Shown here: in pieces, positions 51,318 through 59,917 of the stretch
Numbering within the stretch: the stretch's first letter is position 1
How the letters are laid out: the number at the start of each line of letters is the position of its first letter
Source of the DNA: Flavimaribacter sp024343425
GTDB taxonomy: Bacteria > Pseudomonadota > Alphaproteobacteria > Rhizobiales > Rhizobiaceae
Direction of reading: 5' to 3'
NCBI GenBank assembly: GCA_965227645.1
Contig: OZ245773.1
Coordinates: 4,836,001-4,900,000, forward strand
Length of the DNA stretch: 64,000 bases
Notes under the pieces: generated by a model
The model's input: only the letters and a program-made list of their open reading frames with translations
Database searches by the model: none
What the model was told of the DNA's origin: nothing
Position numbers and translations under genes: made by a program

Positions 51318-52400
51318 ATGAGTGACCTGGAAGAACTCGAACGGACCATCCTCGCCGACATCGCCGCGGCCGACAGCGAGCAGGCGATCGAAACGGTCCG
51401 CGTCGGCGCACTCGGCAAGAAAGGCACGGTCTCGGAGAAACTGAAGACGCTCGGCGGCATGTCGGCGGACGAGCGCAAGGTGATGGGCCCGGCGATCAAC
51501 GGAATGAAAGTCCGCATCGCTGACGCCATCGGCGCGCGCAAGCAGGAACTGCACGAAAGGGCGATCGAGGACCGGATTGCAAAGGAAACGGTCGATATAA
51601 CCCTTCCTGTGCGCCAGTCGCCGCTCGAAGCCGGCCGTATCCATCCGATCTCGCAGGTGGTGGACGAAGTCACCGCGATCTTCGCCGATATGGGATTCTC
51701 GATCGCCGAGGGTCCGGACATTGAAACCGACTACTACAATTTCACGGCGCTGAATTTTCCCGAAGGCCATCCGGCGCGCGAGATGCATGACACGTTCTTC
51801 TTCAATCCCGACGAAAACGGCGAGCGGAAGGTGCTGCGCACCCATACGTCTCCGGTCCAGATTCACACGATGGAGAAGCAGGCGCCGCCGATCCGCATCG
51901 TCATTCCGGGCAAGACCTACCGCTGTGACAGCGACGCCACGCACTCGCCGATGTTCCATCAGCTTGAGGGTCTGGTGATCGACACGACGTCGAACGTCGC
52001 GAACCTCAAATGGGTGCTGCAGGAATTCTGCGCCGAGTTCTTCGAGGTGCCATCGCTGAACATGCGCTTCCGGCCCTCCTACTTTCCGTTTACGGAGCCG
52101 AGCCTCGAACTTGACATACAGTGTGATCGTTCAGGCGCGGAAATACGCTTCGGGCAGGGTAATGACTGGATGGAAATCCTCGGTTGCGGCATGGTCAATC
52201 CGAACGTGCTTAGCAATGTCGGTCTCGATCCGGATGTCTATCAGGGATTCGCCTGGGGAATCGGTATCGACCGGCTCGCAATGCTCAAATACGGCATGCC
52301 GGACCTGCGCGACTTTTTCGACGCCGATGTCCGCTGGATGGCGCATTACGGATTTCGGCCGCTGGATATGCCGACGCTGTTTTCCGGCCTTTCCAGCTGA
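51318..52400 (+). CDS. pheS: Phenylalanine-tRNA ligase alpha subunit
   Basis: 360 residues. The N-terminal coiled-coil arm (about 1-85, DLEELERTILADIAAADS) is followed by the class II core: motif 1 HPISQVVDEVTAIFADMGF, motif 2 FRPSYFPFTEPSLELD and motif 3 FAWGIGIDRLAMLKYG. Together with PheT it charges tRNA-Phe as an alpha2-beta2 enzyme. It is followed 39 bases later by pheT and is probably co-transcribed with it. Confidence 0.98.
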   Translation: MSDLEELERTILADIAAADSEQAIETVRVGALGKKGTVSEKLKTLGGMSADERKVMGPAINGMKVRIADAIGARKQELHERAIEDRIAKETVDITLPVRQSPLEAGRIHPISQVVDEVTAIFADMGFSIAEGPDIETDYYNFTALNFPEGHPAREMHDTFFFNPDENGERKVLRTHTSPVQIHTMEKQAPPIRIVIPGKTYRCDSDATHSPMFHQLEGLVIDTTSNVANLKWVLQEFCAEFFEVPSLNMRFRPSYFPFTEPSLELDIQCDRSGAEIRFGQGNDWMEILGCGMVNPNVLSNVGLDPDVYQGFAWGIGIDRLAMLKYGMPDLRDFFDADVRWMAHYGFRPLDMPTLFSGLSS

Positions 52401-52439
52401 AACCGCTTTTGACCTTTTGAACGAATTACGGACAGTCCG

Positions 52440-54854
52440 ATGAAATTCACCCTTTCCTGGCTCAAGGACCATCTCGAGACGGACGCCACGCTCGATCAGA
52501 TCGTCGAGACGCTGACCATGATCGGCCTCGAGGTTGAGCATGTCGACGACCGCAAGGCCCTGAGCCCCTTCGTCGTGGCGCGCGTGATCGAGGCCCGTCA
52601 ACACCCGGACGCGGACCGGCTGCAGGTTCTCACCGTCGAAACAGGCTCGGGCTCGCCGGTGCAGGTGGTGTGTGGCGCGCCCAACGCCCGGGCCGGCCTT
52701 GTCGGCGCCTTTGCGCCGCCCGGAACCTATGTGCCCGGGATCGATCTGACCCTGTCGGTCGGCAAGATCAGGGGTGTCGAAAGCCACGGCATGATGTGCT
52801 CGGAGCGCGAGCTGCAGATGTCGAACGAGCATGACGGCATTATCGACCTCGACGGCGATGTCGAGATCGGTTCGAGTTTCGCCGCATTCGCCGGTCTCGA
52901 TGATCCCGTCCTGGAAATTGGCCTGACCCCCAACCGGCCGGACTGCACCGGTGTGCGCGGCATTGCCCGCGATCTGGCGGCGGCGGGTCTCGGCGCGCTC
53001 AAGGACGGCGACACGCCGCCGGCGGGCGGCGATGGTCCGTGCCCGGTGAACGTTACGCTTGATTTCGGCGACACTGACCCATTGTGTCTCGGCTTCGCGC
53101 TGCGCGGCGTCAGCGGCGTTGTAAATGGTCCGAGCCCGCGCTGGATGCAGCAGCGGCTGAAGGCCATCGGAATGCGGCCGATCAATGCGCTGGTGGACAT
53201 TACCAACTATGTCACCTTCGACCGGGGCCGACCGCTCCACGTTTTCGACCAGGCGAAGGTCAAGGGCGATCTCGTTGTGCGACGCGGCCGCGAGGGCGAG
53301 ACGGTTGAAGCCCTGGACGGCGGCAAGTACGAGGTCAATGACGATGTCTGCGTGATCGCCGACGACAATGGCGTGGAATCCATCGCCGGCATCGTGGGTG
53401 GCGAGGTGACAGGCTGCGACGAGAACACCACCGAGGTGCTGATTGAATCGGCCCTGTGGGACCCGATGAACATCGCCCGCACGGGCCGTGATCTCGGCAT
53501 TATTACCGATGCGCGGTATCGTTTCGAACGCGGCGTCGATCCGGCCTATATGGTCGAAGGCATGGAGCTTGCAACGCGCCTTGTCCTGGAAATGTGCGGC
53601 GGAACGCCGTCGAAACCCCTCGTCGTGGGATACAGTGAACCGGAACGCAAGATCATACGGTTCCCGGTTTCCGAGGTGAAGCGGCTGACGGGCCTCGACA
53701 TCCCGCAGGCTGAATCGATATCGATCCTCGACAAGCTCGGTTTCGAAAGCCAGGGCGACGGCGACACTGTCGATGTCCGGGCGCCGACATGGCGTCCCGA
53801 TATCGACGGAAAGGCCGATCTCGTCGAGGAGGTGATGCGCATTCACGGCATCAACATGATCGAAGCCGAAGCCCTGCCGCGCACCGGCAGCGTGAATACG
53901 CGAATCCTGACGACGCTCCAGATCCGGACCCGCAAGGTGAAACGCGCGCTGGCCGGCCGCGGCATGATGGAAGCCGTCAACTGGTCCTTCATCTCGGAGC
54001 AGGAAGCCGCCCTTTTTGGCGGCGGACAGGCCGAACTGAAACTCGCCAATCCGATCTCGGCGGATATGTCGGACATGCGCCCGTCCTTGCTGCCAGGACT
54101 GCTTGCCGCAGCGCGGCGCAACGCCGACCGGGGACATGGCGACATCGCCCTGTTTGAGGTATCCGACATCTACAAGGGCGATGCTTCCGGCGAACAGCAC
54201 AGGGCCGCGGCAGGCCTGCGAACCGGTTCAGCCGGCCTGGAAGGCGCCGGAAGGCACTGGCGCAAGACGACGTCCGCCGTCGATGTCTTCGACGCAAAAT
54301 CAGACGCGATGGCGGCCCTTGAAGCCTGCGGCGCGCCGGTCGGCAACCTGCAGGTCGAGCGGGGCGCGCCCGCATGGTATCATCCCGGCCGCTCCGGCGT
54401 TATCAAGCTCGGCCCGAAAATGACGCTCGGCGCCTTTGGTGAATTCCATCCGAAGACGCTGGATGCGATGGGCGTTTCCGGTCCGGTCTGCGGATTCGAG
54501 ATACTTGTGGACGCCCTGCCGGAGCCCAAGCGCAAGGCGACACGCACCAAGCCGCCGCTCGATCTGTCGGCGTTCCAGGCCGTGCATCGCGATTTCGCGT
54601 TCGTTGTCGACAAAACCGTCGCGTCAGGCGAAATTCTCAAGGCGGCCGAGGCGGCCGACCGAAAGATGATCACGGCCGTGAACCTGTTCGACGTGTTCGA
54701 GGGAGCGTCGATCGGCGAGGGCGCCAAATCGGTCGCCATCGGAGTCGAGATCCAGCCGCGGGAACGAACACTGACGGAAGCGGAAATCGACGCCATCGCC
54801 GACAAGATCGTCGATAACGTCAAGTCGAAGACGGGCGCCGTGCTGCGAGGCTGA
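52440..54854 (+). CDS. pheT: Phenylalanine-tRNA ligase beta subunit
   Basis: 804 residues, full length. It begins KFTLSWLKDHLETDATLDQI, has the tRNA-binding (OB) domain at about 40-150 (ARVIEARQHPDADRLQVLTV), the B3/B4 editing domain near 205-385, the B5 domain near 400-475 and a catalytic-like core after 490. The C-terminal anticodon-binding domain (DLSAFQAVHRDFAFVVDK onward) is complete. Overlapping long reverse frames are compositional shadows. Confidence 0.98.
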   Translation: MKFTLSWLKDHLETDATLDQIVETLTMIGLEVEHVDDRKALSPFVVARVIEARQHPDADRLQVLTVETGSGSPVQVVCGAPNARAGLVGAFAPPGTYVPGIDLTLSVGKIRGVESHGMMCSERELQMSNEHDGIIDLDGDVEIGSSFAAFAGLDDPVLEIGLTPNRPDCTGVRGIARDLAAAGLGALKDGDTPPAGGDGPCPVNVTLDFGDTDPLCLGFALRGVSGVVNGPSPRWMQQRLKAIGMRPINALVDITNYVTFDRGRPLHVFDQAKVKGDLVVRRGREGETVEALDGGKYEVNDDVCVIADDNGVESIAGIVGGEVTGCDENTTEVLIESALWDPMNIARTGRDLGIITDARYRFERGVDPAYMVEGMELATRLVLEMCGGTPSKPLVVGYSEPERKIIRFPVSEVKRLTGLDIPQAESISILDKLGFESQGDGDTVDVRAPTWRPDIDGKADLVEEVMRIHGINMIEAEALPRTGSVNTRILTTLQIRTRKVKRALAGRGMMEAVNWSFISEQEAALFGGGQAELKLANPISADMSDMRPSLLPGLLAAARRNADRGHGDIALFEVSDIYKGDASGEQHRAAAGLRTGSAGLEGAGRHWRKTTSAVDVFDAKSDAMAALEACGAPVGNLQVERGAPAWYHPGRSGVIKLGPKMTLGAFGEFHPKTLDAMGVSGPVCGFEILVDALPEPKRKATRTKPPLDLSAFQAVHRDFAFVVDKTVASGEILKAAEAADRKMITAVNLFDVFEGASIGEGAKSVAIGVEIQPRERTLTEAEIDAIADKIVDNVKSKTGAVLRG

Positions 54855-54875
54855 CAAAAACGGGAGGAATGCGTC

Positions 54876-55862
54876 ATGTTTCGATGGGGTATATTGTCGA
54901 CGGCGAAGATTGCGCGCGAGCATCTGTTGCCGGCCATACAGGATTCCGACAACGGCGTCGTCTCTGCCATCGCAAGTCGCGACGAGGCGAGAGCAAGGGC
55001 GCTTGCCGACCGGTTCGGCGTGGAGCACGCTTTCGGCTCCTACCAGGCGCTGCTCGATTCCGATCTCATTGACGGCGTCTATATTCCCCTGCCGACGAGC
55101 CAGCACATCGAGTGGAGCCTCAAGGCCGCGGAAGCCGGCAAGCATGTTCTGTGCGAAAAGCCGATTGCTCTGCGCGCCGACGAGATCGACAAGCTGGTAG
55201 ACGCGCGCGACCGGTTGGGCGTCATGATCTCCGAATCGTTCATGGTCTTTTACCACCCGCAATGGACCAAGGTGCAGAGCCTGGTCGCCGACGGCGCCAT
55301 CGGCGCATTGCGGCAGGTGCAGGGAGCGTTCGCCTATTACAACACCGACCCCTCGAACATGCGCAACCAGGTGGCGCTCGGCGGCGGCGGCTTGCCGGAC
55401 ATCGGGGTTTATCCGACCGTTACCACGCGCATCGTGACAGGCGTGGAGCCGGTGCGCGTGCGATCCACCGTCACGCGTGATCCAGGTTTTGGAACTGATG
55501 TCTACGCCAACGTCTCGGCCGATTTCGGTGATTTCAATCTGGATTTCTACTGCTCAACGCAGATGGCGCTTCGCCAGCATATGGTGTTTCACGGTGAAAA
55601 CGGCGCGATAGAAGTTCATGCGCCCTTCAATGCCGGCACCTATGGCCACGCCGTCGTCACGCTGCACAATCAGGATCACACCGGCGCGGAAGTGTTTCGC
55701 TTTCCGGGCGTCCAGCAGTACCGCAACCAGGTCGAAACTTTCGTTCGGGCTGTCGGCGGCAGCGGCGAAGCGCTGTTTTCACTCGAAAACTCGAAACTGA
55801 ACCAAAAACTTGTCGACGCCGTCTACCGGGCGGCGGAGCACGATGGCTGGGAGACCGTCTGA
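54876..55862 (+). CDS. Gfo/Idh/MocA-family oxidoreductase
   Basis: 328 residues from ATG 54876 with GGGAGGAATGCG upstream. The N-terminal Rossmann domain has WGILSTAKIAREHLLPAI, a variant of the usual GxGxxG in this family, then ASRDEARARALADRFGV and the catalytic EKP motif in HVLCEKPIAL. The C-terminal domain includes GGGGLPDIGVYP. It is an NAD(P)-dependent sugar or inositol-type dehydrogenase by family; substrate unknown. It lies 21 bases after pheT and may be co-transcribed. Confidence 0.92.
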   Translation: MFRWGILSTAKIAREHLLPAIQDSDNGVVSAIASRDEARARALADRFGVEHAFGSYQALLDSDLIDGVYIPLPTSQHIEWSLKAAEAGKHVLCEKPIALRADEIDKLVDARDRLGVMISESFMVFYHPQWTKVQSLVADGAIGALRQVQGAFAYYNTDPSNMRNQVALGGGGLPDIGVYPTVTTRIVTGVEPVRVRSTVTRDPGFGTDVYANVSADFGDFNLDFYCSTQMALRQHMVFHGENGAIEVHAPFNAGTYGHAVVTLHNQDHTGAEVFRFPGVQQYRNQVETFVRAVGGSGEALFSLENSKLNQKLVDAVYRAAEHDGWETV

Positions 55863-55954
55863 CGCGGCTTGTATGAGCGCCCGCGCAGACGCATAATCGC
55901 CGTAACGCGTGATTCGCTGGGCGACGAATCGGCAATCCATACAGAGGATTATGC

Positions 55955-56557
55955 GTGAACCATCTGCGCTATGCCGGCCTGTCCCATGAAGAACAATGCG
56001 CGGCGCTGCTCGACATCGCGCAAAAGGATCCGCTCCTCCACGAAGCGCTGGCGATTGCGCGCAGCATGCAGCTTCCGCAGTGGCGCATTGTCTCGGGCGC
56101 CGTCTACAACACCGTCTGGAACCATCTGACCGGAAAGCCTTCCGGCTACGGCGTCAAGGACATCGATCTCTTCTACTATGATGCGAGAGACATTTCGTGG
56201 AAGGCCGAGGACACTGTTATCCGCCGCGGATCAATCCTCTTCGCCACGCTGCCGGTGCCGGTGGAAATCCGCAACCAGGCCCGCGTTCATCTTTGGTACC
56301 GCGAGAAATTCGGCGAACCTTTTCCGGCGCTTGCAACCGGCGACGAGTCGCTCGGTCGTTTTGCTTCAAAAACCCATGCAGTCGGCCTTCGTCTCGACGC
56401 CGACAATCATGTCGACCTCTATGCGCCGTTCGGCCTTGATGACGTTTTTTCCTTCAGGATCACGCCCAACAGGGCCACCAAGAACCGCAAGACTCACGAA
56501 AAGAAGGGCGAGCGGGCGAAACGGTTGTGGCCGGAGGTCAGCGTAGAACCCTGGTGA
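55955..56557 (+). CDS. Nucleotidyltransferase-fold family protein (DUF925-like)
   Basis: 200 residues from GTG 55955, with AGAGG eight bases upstream. The segment WRIVSGAVYNTVWNHLTGKPSGYGVKDIDLFYYD has the GAxxN and DxD (DID) pattern of minimal nucleotidyltransferases. The end (RITPNRATKNRKTHEKKGERAKRLWP) is basic. Family members often act in tRNA or antibiotic nucleotidylation, but this subgroup is uncharacterised. It is convergent with hprK, four bases apart. Confidence 0.85.
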   Translation: MNHLRYAGLSHEEQCAALLDIAQKDPLLHEALAIARSMQLPQWRIVSGAVYNTVWNHLTGKPSGYGVKDIDLFYYDARDISWKAEDTVIRRGSILFATLPVPVEIRNQARVHLWYREKFGEPFPALATGDESLGRFASKTHAVGLRLDADNHVDLYAPFGLDDVFSFRITPNRATKNRKTHEKKGERAKRLWPEVSVEPW

Positions 56558-56561
56558 CGAA

Positions 56562-57011
56562 TCAGGACCGGATCAAACGGTCGTCGAGAAATGCCTCGAC
56601 GAGATCGAGGGGACCGATCATTCGGTCGGCGACCATATAGAGCAGCGGAAGAGTAACGCCCGGCAGCGGTTCGAAAAACTGTCTTTCCGGTAGCCTTTCG
56701 CTGTCTTCCGCATCAACAGCGCGTATTGCGACATGCATCACTGCCTGCTGCATATAATCAACGCCGATTATTCCGGAGCCGCGAATTTCAATAAGCCCTG
56801 CGATTTCAGGAGGCGAGGAAGCGATAAGGCGTTGACCGGCCTCCTCCACGATGACGCGGTCATCGGATACAAGCGCGGCAAAGCGTCCACGACTGCGGGC
56901 GTCGAGAAGACACTGGCGCGCCAGGTGGGACTTGCCGCTTGCAGGTGGACCTATGATCAAAAGACCCGTTTCACCGGTCACGATGGCCGTGGCGTGGATA
57001 TTCCGGCTCAT
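56562..57011 (-). CDS. hprK: HPr kinase/phosphorylase, short alphaproteobacterial form
   Basis: 149 residues, only the kinase domain; the usual Gram-positive enzyme is about 310. The P-loop is IIGPPASGKSHLA, followed by VSDDRV (the catalytic Asp pair) and LIEIRGSGIIGVD (the HprK signature). In Rhizobiales this minimal HprK phosphorylates HPr of the regulatory PTS. It lies 10 bases downstream of chvG in the same direction, the classic chvI-chvG-hprK order. ptsH and manX do not follow as they do in other Rhizobiales; a convergent nucleotidyltransferase gene is there instead. Confidence 0.93.
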   Translation of the reverse strand: MSRNIHATAIVTGETGLLIIGPPASGKSHLARQCLLDARSRGRFAALVSDDRVIVEEAGQRLIASSPPEIAGLIEIRGSGIIGVDYMQQAVMHVAIRAVDAEDSERLPERQFFEPLPGVTLPLLYMVADRMIGPLDLVEAFLDDRLIRS

Positions 57012-57021
57012 GGACGCAGTC

Positions 57022-58824
57022 TCAGATCCGTTCGGCCGGAAGCTTCACGATGAAGCGCGCGCCGAGGATTTCGCCCGACTTCCCGTCGATCATGTTTTCG
57101 GCCTTGAGCGTTCCGCCATGGGCTTCGATGATCTGCCGGCTGATGGAGAGCCCAAGTCCGGAGTTCTGACCGAAGGCCTCTCCTTCCGGCCTGTCCGTGT
57201 AGAAGCGGTTGAAGATGTTATCGATGTTTTCCACGCCAATGCCCGGACCGTTATCCTCGACGAGAATGAGGCAACTGTCCTTGCGGCGCTGCAGCCTGAT
57301 GGTGATGCGCCCGTCTTTTTCAGGCACAAAGGATCGCGCATTGTCGATGAGATTCGTGACGACCTGACCGATGCGCAGATCGTGACCATTGACCCGGAAC
57401 CGGTCTTTCGGCGCGTTTTCCGGCTCGACTTCCAGATCGATCTCGACGGTTTTCGAGCCTTTCGAAATCTGTCTCGATATCAGCACGAGATCCTGCATGA
57501 GTTTGCGCAGATCGACCGGTTCGGCGTCCTGTCGCGCGAGTTCCGCGTCGAGGCGCGAAGCGTCGGAGATGTCACTGATCAACCGGTCGAGGCGGCGCAC
57601 ATCGTGCAGGATGATTTCGAGCAATCTCGCCCGAGACGCGTCGTTCTTGACGAGCGGCAGTGTCTCGACGGCGCTGCGCAGGGACGTCAGCGGGTTTTTC
57701 AACTCGTGGCTGACGTCGGCCGCGAAGCTCTCGATCGCCTCGATCCTGTCATAGAGCGAATTGGTCATGTCGCGGATAGCGGCGGACAGATTGCCGATTT
57801 CATCCTGTCTTGCCGAGAAATCCGGTATTTCTTCGCGGATGCTGACGCCGCGGCGCACCCGCTGGGCCGCGTCGGCCAGACGGTGAAGCGGATTGGCGAT
57901 CGTGCCGGCGAGCAGCAAAGACAGCAAAATATTGACGGTCGCCGCGACGATGAAAACCCGGAGGATGGCGATGCGCTCCGCCCGAATGATCTTGTCGATA
58001 TCGCCGGCCTGGGTCGATAGCAGCAGGACGCCGAGCACGGCGCGAAACCGCTGCACCGGCACCGCGACGGAAACTATGAGTTCGCCCTTGTCGGTCGACC
58101 GGACCACCGCGCTGCGTCCGCCGGTCAATGCGGTCAGGACTTCAGGATAAAGCGATCCATCGGCGCCCGGCTGTTCCTTATACACCGGCAGATCGGCCCG
58201 CTGGATCAGCCGGTTCAAGAAGGACATGAAACGATCGGTGATATTCTGCTGCTCGTCGTCGAGGGGCGGTAGTTCGTACCGCAGAATCTGACCGCGGGAA
58301 TAAAGGTGTTGCGAATCGAGAATCAGGCTTGCGTCGCGGTCATAAATGCGCGCGCGCGTTCGGGTCGGTGAAATCAACCGCCTCAGCACAGGCGCCACGC
58401 GTTCCGGATCGATCGGAAAATCGAGATTGTCGAGATCGCTACCCGGCGAGATTGTTTCTCCGGCCTGCAACTCCAGAAGCTTCTGGGGATCGATGGTGAT
58501 GGCGTCGGTCTCGACGCTGACCGATCCTGCAATCGCGGCCGCAATGATCTCACCCTGGGTCAGCAGGCTTTCCACCCGCGCGTCGATCAGGCCGTCGCGG
58601 AACTGGTTGAGATAGAGGATGCCCGAAAGCAGGACCAGCAAGGCCGCAAGATTGAGAAATATGATGCGGCGCGTGAGGCTCGAAAACATCGCCCGGCCAA
58701 AGACCCTGCGCAGAATCGAAAACGGCCGCGCCCAACCGCGCCTGCCCGGCTCGGCTGCGTCATCGTCCGCCGGCGCGGGAACAGACCGGGGAGAGAGTTT
58801 GCTGTGGTCGATACCTGCCGTCAT
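57022..58824 (-). CDS. chvG: Sensor histidine kinase ChvG
   Basis: 600 residues. Two membrane segments flank a periplasmic sensor of about 220 residues: LNLAALLVLLSGILYLN near 55 and a second near 290 (ILRVFIVAATVNILLSLLLA). HAMP, the phospho-acceptor FAADVSHELKNPLTSL, and the ATPase boxes NLIDNARSF and DNGPGIG then GLGLSISRQIIEAHGG follow. ChvG (ExoS) with ChvI controls exopolysaccharide, acid and envelope responses in Rhizobiales. The gene lies 19 bases downstream of chvI. Confidence 0.95.
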   Translation of the reverse strand: MTAGIDHSKLSPRSVPAPADDDAAEPGRRGWARPFSILRRVFGRAMFSSLTRRIIFLNLAALLVLLSGILYLNQFRDGLIDARVESLLTQGEIIAAAIAGSVSVETDAITIDPQKLLELQAGETISPGSDLDNLDFPIDPERVAPVLRRLISPTRTRARIYDRDASLILDSQHLYSRGQILRYELPPLDDEQQNITDRFMSFLNRLIQRADLPVYKEQPGADGSLYPEVLTALTGGRSAVVRSTDKGELIVSVAVPVQRFRAVLGVLLLSTQAGDIDKIIRAERIAILRVFIVAATVNILLSLLLAGTIANPLHRLADAAQRVRRGVSIREEIPDFSARQDEIGNLSAAIRDMTNSLYDRIEAIESFAADVSHELKNPLTSLRSAVETLPLVKNDASRARLLEIILHDVRRLDRLISDISDASRLDAELARQDAEPVDLRKLMQDLVLISRQISKGSKTVEIDLEVEPENAPKDRFRVNGHDLRIGQVVTNLIDNARSFVPEKDGRITIRLQRRKDSCLILVEDNGPGIGVENIDNIFNRFYTDRPEGEAFGQNSGLGLSISRQIIEAHGGTLKAENMIDGKSGEILGARFIVKLPAERI

Positions 58825-58843
58825 GTTTCGGCCGAAACCGTTC

Positions 58844-59551
58844 TCAATCCTCCCGGAATCGGTATCCGACGCCGTAGAGCGTTTCGATCATGTCGAAATC
58901 GTTGTCCACCATCTTGAATTTCTTGCGCAGCCGCTTGATGTGGCTGTCGATGGTGCGGTCGTCGACATAGACCTGTTCATCGTAGGCCGCATCCATCAAA
59001 GAGTCACGGCTTTTCACGACGCCCGGCCGTTGCGCCAGGGCGTGAAGAATAAGGAATTCGGTGACTGTGAGCGTCACCGGGCGGTCCTTCCAGGTGCAGG
59101 TGTGCCGCTCCTGGTCCATGACAAGCTGACCGCGTTCGAGCGAAGCGCTCTCCGTCGGGGTCGAGCGGGTCGCCGCCTGTCCTTCCCGACCTGCCGCGCG
59201 GCGCAGAATGGCCTTGGCGCGCTCGACCAGCAGACGCTGGGAAAACGGCTTGGTGATGAAATCGTCGGCGCCCATCTTCAGACCGAACAGTTCGTCGATC
59301 TCCTCGTCCTTGGAGGTCAGGAAGATGACGGGGATGTCGAGTTTCTGGCGCAGCCGGCGCAACAGCTCCATGCCGTCCATGCGCGGCATCTTGATATCGA
59401 GAATCGCAAGATGCGGCGGATGCGCCACCAGACCCTCAAGCGCGGAGACGCCGTCGGTATAGGTCTCGACGCGATAACCTTCCGATTCCAGGGCGATGGA
59501 CACAGAGGTCAATATATTTCGATCATCATCGACAAGCGCGATCGTATGCAT
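58844..59551 (-). CDS. chvI: Response regulator ChvI
   Basis: 235 residues. The receiver domain has ALVDDDRN, the phosphorylation Asp in LAILDIKMPRMDG and the Lys in FITKPFSQRLL. The C-terminal OmpR-type winged helix ends DRTIDSHIKRLRKKFK...IETLYGVGYRF. It is the first gene of the chvI-chvG-hprK set and divergent from pckA, whose expression is affected by this system in other rhizobia. Confidence 0.96.
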   Translation of the reverse strand: MHTIALVDDDRNILTSVSIALESEGYRVETYTDGVSALEGLVAHPPHLAILDIKMPRMDGMELLRRLRQKLDIPVIFLTSKDEEIDELFGLKMGADDFITKPFSQRLLVERAKAILRRAAGREGQAATRSTPTESASLERGQLVMDQERHTCTWKDRPVTLTVTEFLILHALAQRPGVVKSRDSLMDAAYDEQVYVDDRTIDSHIKRLRKKFKMVDNDFDMIETLYGVGYRFRED

Positions 59552-59917
59552 GCGGTATCTCCGTCTTTTTGAGGTTCGACCATCCGCCGGTTTGCGCCGA
59601 CGCCTGTCGCCAGTCGGGCCCTCATGGGGGCAAAGCTAGAACAAATTGTGGCAAGGCGCCATGGAAAGTGTATCGCGCCGCCTGCGGCTTTGCGTTTTGA
59701 TTTGAACAAATAGCGGACTGGAGGGTCCGGATTCCATCAAATTGCTGCGCTGCAACGAAAATTATAAACCGATTTAAAAATTTTCACAGAATTTTAAATC
59801 GATTAATAACCTGAATTTATTGTATTTTTCTCGGAACCGATGTTGATTGTCGAATATTATCTCCCTATGGTCCCGAAACTTTTTAAACGGGAACCCATCG
59901 ACGGTAAGGCGACCATC
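59552..59917. other. chvI-pckA divergent intergenic region
   Basis: A 366-base gap. The pckA-proximal 200 bases are AT-rich, with runs such as TTAAAAATTTT. The palindrome CGATTTAAAA/TTTTAAATCG (59770-59801) is the one conspicuous site. The promoters of both genes should be here. Confidence 0.5.
59770..59801. promoter_or_regulatory. 10-bp inverted repeat upstream of pckA
   Basis: CGATTTAAAA (59770-59779) and TTTTAAATCG (59792-59801) are perfect arms separated by 12 bases, 117 bases before the pckA start. A regulator of gluconeogenesis (for example a LacI-type protein) or ChvI could bind; the identity is inference. Confidence 0.45.

Noticed and set aside
52131..54200. 689-codon reverse frame opposite pheT
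   Set aside because: It lies wholly over the clearly conserved pheS end and pheT; no domain pattern and many Asp/His/Arg-rich runs typical of antisense shadows.
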